In this document: positions 57,149-62,421 of the stretch, piece after piece
Numbering within the stretch: the stretch's first letter is position 1
Layout of the letters: every line of letters begins with the position of its first letter
From: an uncultured Pelagibacteraceae bacterium
GTDB lineage: Bacteria; Pseudomonadota; Alphaproteobacteria; Pelagibacterales; Pelagibacteraceae
NCBI GenBank assembly: GCA_902631255.1
Contig: CACOXS010000005.1
Span: 1-62,421 of the forward strand
Direction of reading: 5' to 3'
DNA: 62,421 bases
Notes under the pieces: generated by a model
What the model saw: the letters and a program-made list of their open reading frames with translations, nothing else
Told to the model about the DNA's origin: nothing
The model's database searches: none
Program-made: the position numbers and the translations under genes

Positions 57149-57881
57149 GTATCAAATATTAATTGAATATGAAGGCACTAATTTTAGGGGATGGCAAATT
57201 CAAAAAAAAGGAAAAACTGTCCAGGGATTATTACAAGAGAAAATTTCAAAACTTTTAAAAGAAAAAATCACAATATATGGAGCTGGAAGATTAGATGTTG
57301 GTGTACATGCTAAAGAACAATCAGCACATTTTGATTGTAAAAATAAGATTGTAAAATTTGATAGATTTTTAAAATCAATTAATCACTTTTTAAATAAAGA
57401 TGGGATAGCAATACTTAAAATTAAAAAAAGAGGTAATGATTTTCATGCAAGATTCTCAGCTAAGATGAGAGTTTATAACTATGTGATTATTAATCGGATT
57501 AGTGGACCAGTTTTAGATAAAAATAGAGGCTGGCATATTATAAAAAATCTTGATTTAAAATTGATGAAAAGTGCTGCAAGAAAATTGATTGGTACTAAAG
57601 ATTTCAGTACTTTTAGAAAATCGAGTTGTAGGGCTAAAAGTCCAATAAAGACTATGAAATCTGTAAAAATTAAATTTACAAAAAATAAGGTTGAAATAGA
57701 ATTCAGATCTCAATCTTTCTTACAACAACAAGTTCGGTCTATGGTTGGTTGTTTAAAATATGTTGGGGAAGAAAAATGGACATTAAAAAAATTTGTAAAT
57801 GTAATGCAGTCTAAAAAAAGAAAATTATGTGCTCCACCTGCACCACCTCAAGGTCTCTATTTAACTAGAGTTATTTATTAA
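57141..57881 (+). CDS. truA: tRNA pseudouridine(38-40) synthase
   Basis: Makes pseudouridine at positions 38-40 of tRNAs. The 246 residues start YQILIEYEGTNFRGWQIQKK. The catalytic Asp lies in GAGRLDVGVHA (about 49-59), and FHARFSAKMRVYNYVI plus SFLQQQVRSMVG are conserved family segments. The usual GRTDAGVHA reads GRLDVGVHA, a Thr to Leu change next to the catalytic Asp; Asp, Arg and the remaining motif are kept, so it is probably active. Its end overlaps the SET gene by 21 bases. Confidence 0.95.
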   Translation: MFRYQILIEYEGTNFRGWQIQKKGKTVQGLLQEKISKLLKEKITIYGAGRLDVGVHAKEQSAHFDCKNKIVKFDRFLKSINHFLNKDGIAILKIKKRGNDFHARFSAKMRVYNYVIINRISGPVLDKNRGWHIIKNLDLKLMKSAARKLIGTKDFSTFRKSSCRAKSPIKTMKSVKIKFTKNKVEIEFRSQSFLQQQVRSMVGCLKYVGEEKWTLKKFVNVMQSKKRKLCAPPAPPQGLYLTRVIY

Positions 57882-58355
57882 ATTTTTTTTATTACTCATC
57901 GCAAATTTACGGTTTAGTCGCCATCTACTTTCCTCACGAATTATAAAACCGCAACAATTTTTTGATTTACATTTACAAGGAAATTGCTTGTAATCTTCTT
58001 TATCAAAACTAAAACCATAATCACAAGTTATCTCTTCGCCTTTCTTAATATCTCTATCAGCTGTTATCCAAATTTTTAAACCCTTGCCATCATACCTGGC
58101 GTTAGCATTGCAACTATGATTAACTAATCCAGCAACGTTAAATGAAAAATCCCCATCCAAAGTAAATCTTTTATTTAAAGTAAATAAATAAATAGGTTTT
58201 TTATTGTCGTATTTATCAGACTCTTCAACTTCTTTATTTGTAATTATTTTTCCTAAATAATTAATAATTTTTGTACCCTCTTTAATATCTTTAGTAGCAT
58301 AAAGTCCACGACCTTTATTATCAATTTTTGATTTTTTTATTTTATATAGTTTCAT
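57861..58355 (-). CDS. SET-domain protein (putative lysine methyltransferase)
   Basis: A 164-residue protein with a complete SET fold: KGRGLYATKDIKEGTKIINYLG at the start (split as KGRGLYATKDI and KEGTKIINYLG), NHSCNANARYDGK (SAM site, about 93-105), GEEITCDYGF (catalytic Tyr, about 126-135), and a post-SET CKCKSKNCCGFI zinc motif. SET proteins methylate lysines on proteins; bacterial targets are mostly unknown. It lies convergent with truA and 30 bases downstream of the HDAC-like gene on the same strand. Confidence 0.9.
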   Translation of the reverse strand: MKLYKIKKSKIDNKGRGLYATKDIKEGTKIINYLGKIITNKEVEESDKYDNKKPIYLFTLNKRFTLDGDFSFNVAGLVNHSCNANARYDGKGLKIWITADRDIKKGEEITCDYGFSFDKEDYKQFPCKCKSKNCCGFIIREESRWRLNRKFAMSNKKNLINNSS

Positions 58356-58385
58356 GAAGGTGATTTATGATGAGTTAGATATTTA

Positions 58386-59309
58386 TCAATTGAATTCTAC
58401 CAATGCGTTAACATGTTCATTAGCGCTTTCTGCCAAGGCATCTAAATCATATCCACCCTCAAGCACGGATACTACTTTTCCTTTAGTAAATTCTTTTGTA
58501 GCTTCTAAAGTTCTTTTCGTGATTTCATAAAAATCTTTAGACTCCAATTTAAATTGCCCTAAACCATCAGCAAAATGCATATCAAATCCCATACTAATAA
58601 GTAAAAATTCCGGTCTAAAATCGATCAATCTTTTTAAAACTCGATCGTGTGCTTCTAAATATTCTGCCATGTTTGTTCCAGCTGGAAGAGGTATGTTAAA
58701 TATATTATTGTGATTTCCTTTTTCACTTTCTTTGCCAGTACCGGGAAAAAATGGATATTGGTGAGTTGATAAATAAAGAACATTTTTATTGTCCCAAAAA
58801 ATATTTTGGTGACCATTGCCTTGGTGAATATCTGGATCCCAAATTGCAATTCTTTTATAATTAAATTTTTCAATTAGATAATGTGCTCCAATTGCACAAT
58901 TATTAAGAATACAAAAACCACAAGCACGATTACCTTCACTATGATGTCCTGGAGGACGTATAGGTACAAATGCATTTTTAAATTTTTTTTGCTCAATACC
59001 TTCAATTGCCTGAATCACAGAACCAACCGCATCTATTATTGCTTTTTCACTACCTGGTGAAATTACAGTATCTCCATCTAAAAATTTTAATCCCTCTTTG
59101 GGGAAACTCCTTAACACCATATCAATATATTTTTCGTCATGCGCTTTCTTTAAAATATCTAAATTAAATTTTTTAGCTTTACCCCAAATTAAATCATTCC
59201 TTTTTTTTAATTTTTCAGTTATTGCAATAACTCTCTCAGGTCGTTCAGGATGACCATCACCTGTTAAATGGTGTATTGATGTATCTGAAGTTATAATTGC
59301 AGTACTCAA
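58386..59309 (-). CDS. Histone deacetylase-family (class II-like) deacetylase
   Basis: A 307-residue zinc-dependent amidohydrolase of the HDAC/AcuC/acetylpolyamine-deacetylase superfamily. HHLTGDGHPERPERV starts the domain, FVPIRPPGHHSEGNRACGFC (about 117-136) holds the catalytic His pair, and IWDPDIHQGNG (about 157-167) the zinc ligands. SMGFDMHFADGLG supplies the last Asp, and EGGYDL the substrate-stabilising region. Targets may be acetyl-lysine proteins or acetylpolyamines. It overlaps dapE by four bases (ATGA) and is followed by the SET gene. Confidence 0.92.
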   Translation of the reverse strand: MSTAIITSDTSIHHLTGDGHPERPERVIAITEKLKKRNDLIWGKAKKFNLDILKKAHDEKYIDMVLRSFPKEGLKFLDGDTVISPGSEKAIIDAVGSVIQAIEGIEQKKFKNAFVPIRPPGHHSEGNRACGFCILNNCAIGAHYLIEKFNYKRIAIWDPDIHQGNGHQNIFWDNKNVLYLSTHQYPFFPGTGKESEKGNHNNIFNIPLPAGTNMAEYLEAHDRVLKRLIDFRPEFLLISMGFDMHFADGLGQFKLESKDFYEITKRTLEATKEFTKGKVVSVLEGGYDLDALAESANEHVNALVEFN

Positions 59310-60445
59310 TTAAAATAATTTTGTAAAATTTGATTATATATTCTTGTTAATTTTTTTAAATCTGCCACAGAAGTCTTTTCATCAATTTGATGTATAGTGT
59401 TATTTCTCAAGCCCAATTCTAATCTAGGTATTTTGCCAAGAAAACGGCTGTCACTCGTGCCTCCTCTACAATTTAATTTTGGGGAATTGCCAGTAATTTT
59501 TTTGACAATTTTTTTAACCATTAAGATATTTTTATTAGGCTGAGTATAAAAAGCCTCTCCACTAACTCTGTATTCTATTTTTACTCGACATTTCTCTTTT
59601 TTAGCAATTGAACTGATTATTTGATTTAATTTTTTCTTCAAAGAAGATGATTTATATTTAGTGTTAAATCTAACGTTAAATTTTGCAGCAGCTGATTGTG
59701 GCACAACATTTTCAGACAAATTATCAACATTCATTTTAGTAAACTCTAAATTAGAAGGTGGCATAAATTTTGTGCCGTTATCTAAAGAGGAACTTTTTAA
59801 TTTTGATATTATTTTCGCTAAAGCAGTACATGGATTAATGAAATTTTTAAAAGCAGCATGACCGCTTTTGCCATAAACTGTAATTATTCCATTCATAGAT
59901 CCACGTCTTCCAATTCTAATTTCATCACCAATTGATTTATTTGATGTAGGCTCTCCAACAATAGAAAAATCAATTTTTTCATTTCTTTTTCTTAAATACT
60001 TCATAACAGCAGGAGTTCCTAATCCAGTTGTCTCTTCATCTGCAGCAATAATTATTGAAATAGATCCTTTGAATTTTTTATTAGCCACAAATTTACTCAT
60101 TGCACTGATGAAACAAGCAACTCCACCTTTCATATCTTGAGCTCCTCTACCATGCAGAAATCCATTTTTCACAAGACCTTTAAAAGGAGGTATTTCCCAG
60201 CCATTTAAATTTGCCACTACGTCAGTATGACCTAAATAATTAAAGTGAGGTTTTGATTTACCAATTCTCGCATATAAATTTAATGCTGGCTTTGGTCCGG
60301 TACCTTTTGATTTAATTATTTTGCATTTAAAACCGATAGAAGAGAGTTTTTTTGATAAAAACTTCATTAGACCCTTATCTTCAGTGAGAGTACTTTTAAA
60401 GCGTATTAGCTCTTGAGCCAATTTTAATTCATTCAGAGTTTTCAT
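59306..60445 (-). CDS. dapE: Succinyl-diaminopimelate desuccinylase
   Basis: Zinc metallopeptidase-fold enzyme of the succinylase branch of lysine and DAP synthesis. The 379 residues show NYLGHTDVVANLNGW (zinc His and Asp, about 68-82), RGAQDMKGGVACFISAM (about 95-111, bridging Asp), ADEETTGLGT (catalytic Glu and zinc Glu, about 134-143) and the dimerisation lid (GKSGHAAFKNFINPC). The last zinc histidine is in RNNTIHQIDE. dapD precedes it with no gap. Confidence 0.96.
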   Translation of the reverse strand: MKTLNELKLAQELIRFKSTLTEDKGLMKFLSKKLSSIGFKCKIIKSKGTGPKPALNLYARIGKSKPHFNYLGHTDVVANLNGWEIPPFKGLVKNGFLHGRGAQDMKGGVACFISAMSKFVANKKFKGSISIIIAADEETTGLGTPAVMKYLRKRNEKIDFSIVGEPTSNKSIGDEIRIGRRGSMNGIITVYGKSGHAAFKNFINPCTALAKIISKLKSSSLDNGTKFMPPSNLEFTKMNVDNLSENVVPQSAAAKFNVRFNTKYKSSSLKKKLNQIISSIAKKEKCRVKIEYRVSGEAFYTQPNKNILMVKKIVKKITGNSPKLNCRGGTSDSRFLGKIPRLELGLRNNTIHQIDEKTSVADLKKLTRIYNQILQNYFN

Positions 60446-61270
60446 TTAGTCTCTGAGCAAGTCATTTAGACTAGTTTTTGATCTAGTCTTTTCATCAACT
60501 TGTTTAATTATCACAACACAATATAAATTAGGTCCACCAGGTTTTTTTGATGGTAATGTTCCGGGCACAACAACGCTACCCTCTGGCACTTCCCCTGTAG
60601 TAATTTCACCCGTTTCTCTATTTACTATTTTAGTTGATTTCCCAATTTGACAGCCCATTGAAATAACACTTCCTTTTCTAACAATGACGCCTTCCGCTAT
60701 TTCCGAATTAGCTCCTATGAATGTTTTTTCCTCTACAATTGTCGGTCTTGATCCATAAGGTTCTAAAATACCTCCAAGTGCTGCTCCTCCAGATAAATGA
60801 CAATCATCTCCAAGATAACTTCCAGAACCAAGTCGTGCTCCACCATCTAACATAGATCTCTCGCCAAGATGAGATCCAATATTCATAAAAGAATTCGGCA
60901 TAATAACAGCACCACGACCAACAAAACAACCGTTCCTAACCACCGCGTTTGGAATTAATCTAAACCCTGTTTTCTCAAATTCTTTTTCTGTCCATCCTGC
61001 TGTCTTTCCAGGTAAGTGTTCAAAGTCATTCCAAGCGTTGTAAGGGCCACTTATAATCTTTCTTTTATTCACTCTAAACGAAAGCAATATTCCTTTTTGG
61101 ACCCAACCATTTACTTTCCAATCATTGCCTTGCTTTTCAGCAATAGAAATTTTACCCTCATTAAGGTCATTAATCATTTCCTTAATAGCCTGATTTAAAT
61201 TTTTATCTGTGTCGGGTTTTATTTTATCTTTTATTTCCCATGCATCATTTATGATATTTTCTATAGACAT
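60446..61270 (-). CDS. dapD: 2,3,4,5-tetrahydropyridine-2,6-dicarboxylate N-succinyltransferase
   Basis: Left-handed beta-helix acyltransferase that adds succinyl to tetrahydrodipicolinate. The 274 residues show the hexapeptide repeats GAVIMPNSFMNIGSHLGERS, DGGARLGSGSYLGDDCHLSG and KTFIGANSEIAEGVIVRKGS, and the active-site region with GGILEPYGSRPTIVE. Length is normal for the family. Its end is directly adjacent to the dapE start; both act in the same pathway leading to peptidoglycan DAP and lysine. Confidence 0.97.
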   Translation of the reverse strand: MSIENIINDAWEIKDKIKPDTDKNLNQAIKEMINDLNEGKISIAEKQGNDWKVNGWVQKGILLSFRVNKRKIISGPYNAWNDFEHLPGKTAGWTEKEFEKTGFRLIPNAVVRNGCFVGRGAVIMPNSFMNIGSHLGERSMLDGGARLGSGSYLGDDCHLSGGAALGGILEPYGSRPTIVEEKTFIGANSEIAEGVIVRKGSVISMGCQIGKSTKIVNRETGEITTGEVPEGSVVVPGTLPSKKPGGPNLYCVVIIKQVDEKTRSKTSLNDLLRD

Positions 61271-61273
61271 AAT

Positions 61274-61963
61274 TTACTGACTTTTTAATAACCTTATTTC
61301 TTTAAGAAATAAAGACAGATTTTCAATTTTGTGTGAAATAAAATCTTTGTCGGCATCCATTTTTCCAAAATGCTCATCATTAATTAACCAAACAGTTGTA
61401 CACCCTCGTTTGTGACCTATACTTAAATTTTTTGCTATATCTTCAATGTAAATAGTCTCTTTTGGATTTATACCAAATTTTTTTACCATTAAGTCGAAAG
61501 TTTCCGCCTCCGGTTTAGGTACATAACCAGCATCTTTTATATCAAAAACCTTATCTCTTCCAAATAAATCATATACACCCAGGTGAGTTAAAATATTAGC
61601 AGCATGTTTAGCACTGCCATTGGTGAAGATAAATTTTTCCATATCTAATTGCTCAAGCTCATCTCTCATAATTTTATCTTCCTTCATAAAAGATAAATCA
61701 ATTTCATGAACGTAAGACAAAAATTCATCTGGTGATATTCCATTATGAATCATTAATCCTTTAAGTGATGTATTGTATTTATAGAAATAATTTGTTTGTA
61801 ATTCCTTAGCTTTATCTTTATCAATTTTGAGTTTTTCGGATATGAATTGTGTCATTCTTTTTGAAACTTGACCAAACACACGTTCTAAAGGGTAATTATT
61901 AAAACCGTTATAAATTGTGCCATCCAAATCCAGCAGTAGATATTTTTTATCTTTTAAATTCAT
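61274..61963 (-). CDS. HAD-family pyrimidine 5'-nucleotidase-like phosphatase
   Basis: A 229-residue haloacid-dehalogenase hydrolase of the SDT1/Phm8 type. Motif I is LLLDLDGTIYNG (about 10-21), motif II FIFTNGSAKH (about 112-121), motif III VPKPEAETF with the lysine, and motif IV YIEDIAKNL. The helical cap includes LKIDKDKAKELQTNYFYKY. In alphaproteobacteria it commonly lies between argB and dapD; substrate may be nucleotides or another phosphate. It overlaps argB by four bases. Confidence 0.85.
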   Translation of the reverse strand: MNLKDKKYLLLDLDGTIYNGFNNYPLERVFGQVSKRMTQFISEKLKIDKDKAKELQTNYFYKYNTSLKGLMIHNGISPDEFLSYVHEIDLSFMKEDKIMRDELEQLDMEKFIFTNGSAKHAANILTHLGVYDLFGRDKVFDIKDAGYVPKPEAETFDLMVKKFGINPKETIYIEDIAKNLSIGHKRGCTTVWLINDEHFGKMDADKDFISHKIENLSLFLKEIRLLKSQ

Positions 61964-62421
61964 TTTCTAATTAATGTGCCTGAGCCTTTATCAGAAAATA
62001 ACTCAAAGAGTATAGAATGTTTTGGTCTTGCATCAATTATTCCTACAGCAGTAACCCCATTATTTATAGATTCTAGCCCCATATTAATCTTAGGGATCAT
62101 ACCACCAGTGATAGTTTCATTTTTAACCATTTCTAAAATCTCAGAAGAAGATATTTCCTCAATCAGTTTTTTATTTTTATCTAAGACACCTTCAACATTA
62201 GTCATCAAAAGTAATCTTCGACATTTAAGTGATTGTGCGATTTTACCAGCCGCTACATCCCCATTAATATTAAAAGCTTTATTTTCCTGAAGACCTAAGG
62301 GTGATATAATAGGAATTTTACCATCTTTAATAATATTTAATATTATCTCATTATTTATTTTATTTGGCGTTCCGACAAAACCTAGTTCAGGTGAATCTCT
62401 CAAAACTTCAATAATATTATT
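61960..62421 (-). CDS. argB: Acetylglutamate kinase, C-terminal part (runs off the window)
   Basis: Second step of arginine synthesis. The 153 visible codons match the C-terminal half of ArgB: GFVGTPNKIN, KIPIISPLG, AGKIAQSLKCRRLLLMTNVEGV (split as AGKIAQSLKC and RRLLLMTNVEGV), the regulatory GGMIPKINMGLESI, and a C-terminus GSGTLIRK. The N-terminal half with the acetylglutamate-binding GG motif lies beyond the right edge, so this entry is partial at its 5' end. The frame stays open to 62421. Confidence 0.93.
   Translation of the reverse strand, partial: NNIIEVLRDSPELGFVGTPNKINNEIILNIIKDGKIPIISPLGLQENKAFNINGDVAAGKIAQSLKCRRLLLMTNVEGVLDKNKKLIEEISSSEILEMVKNETITGGMIPKINMGLESINNGVTAVGIIDARPKHSILFELFSDKGSGTLIRK

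Overview
The window looks like the dnaA-proximal stretch of a streamlined, strongly AT-rich marine alphaproteobacterium of the SAR11 / HIMB59 / AEGEAN-169 type. The evidence is A/T-ending codons throughout, Lys/Ile/Asn-rich proteins, and very short or overlapping intergenic spaces. It also includes alphaproteobacterial neighbourhoods: argH-lptM-lysA opposite tlpA, fdxA-carD next to an SUV3-like helicase, bolA/dnaJ-like/cobS/cobT, and argB-HAD-dapD-dapE near truA-fmt-def. A lineage cannot be fixed from sequence reading alone. The homodimeric (AceE-type) pyruvate dehydrogenase is a lineage clue, because many alphaproteobacteria use PdhA/PdhB instead.

Layout. 1-2.6 kb: dnaA-dnaN. 2.6-9.7 kb: plsC, lysA-lptM-argH, tlpA, a HIG1 protein, an esterase, an HNH nuclease, coq7-dsbB-yqaA. 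9.7-11.9 kb: tRNA-Leu(CAA) almost touching an acyl-CoA synthetase, then a 25-residue Lys/Arg peptide gene with a candidate promoter, a palindrome and a bidirectional terminator. 11.9-16.7 kb: carD, fdxA, terB, SUV3-like helicase, thioesterase, a 32-residue membrane peptide, tRNA-Arg(ACG). 16.7-24.1 kb: thiolase, a pyruvate dehydrogenase operon whose E1 carries an extra lipoyl domain, an EamA transporter, uppP. 24.3-30.2 kb: gltD-gltB. 31-40.6 kb: a glycosyltransferase, thrS-infC-rpmI-rplT-pheS-pheT, lepA. 40.6-44.9 kb: a nucleotide-sugar and glycosyltransferase island. 44.9-48.5 kb: tRNA-Ser(GGA), gyrB, regB-like kinase. 48.5-52.1 kb: cobT-cobS-dnaJ-like with divergent bolA. 52.1-53.7 kb: aroB-aroK. 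53.7-57.9 kb: two envelope proteins of unknown function, def-fmt-truA. 57.9-62.4 kb: SET protein, HDAC-like protein, dapE-dapD, HAD phosphatase, the 3' part of argB.

Functional themes are replication initiation (dnaA, dnaN, gyrB), amino-acid synthesis (lysA, dapD, dapE, argH, argB, gltBD, aroBK), central carbon (aceEF, thiolase), the translation core (thrS to lepA, def, fmt, truA) and envelope building (plsC, uppP, lptM, sugar island).

The most striking observation is inside cobT. A GC-rich, nearly perfect hairpin lies in a 46-base insert directly after the MIDAS motif of the VWA domain. It puts a stop codon and a frame change in an otherwise complete gene. Removing exactly 46 bases restores the canonical family sequence. 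The insert is bounded by two Gly codons, and this layout resembles known ribosome-bypass elements (phage T4 gene 60, yeast mitochondrial byps). A sequencing error, a +1 frameshift or simple gene decay remain alternatives. Other points of interest are the lipoyl-AceE fusion with a near-identical lipoyl segment in E2, the histone-H1-like mini-protein, and several very small membrane or lipoprotein genes.
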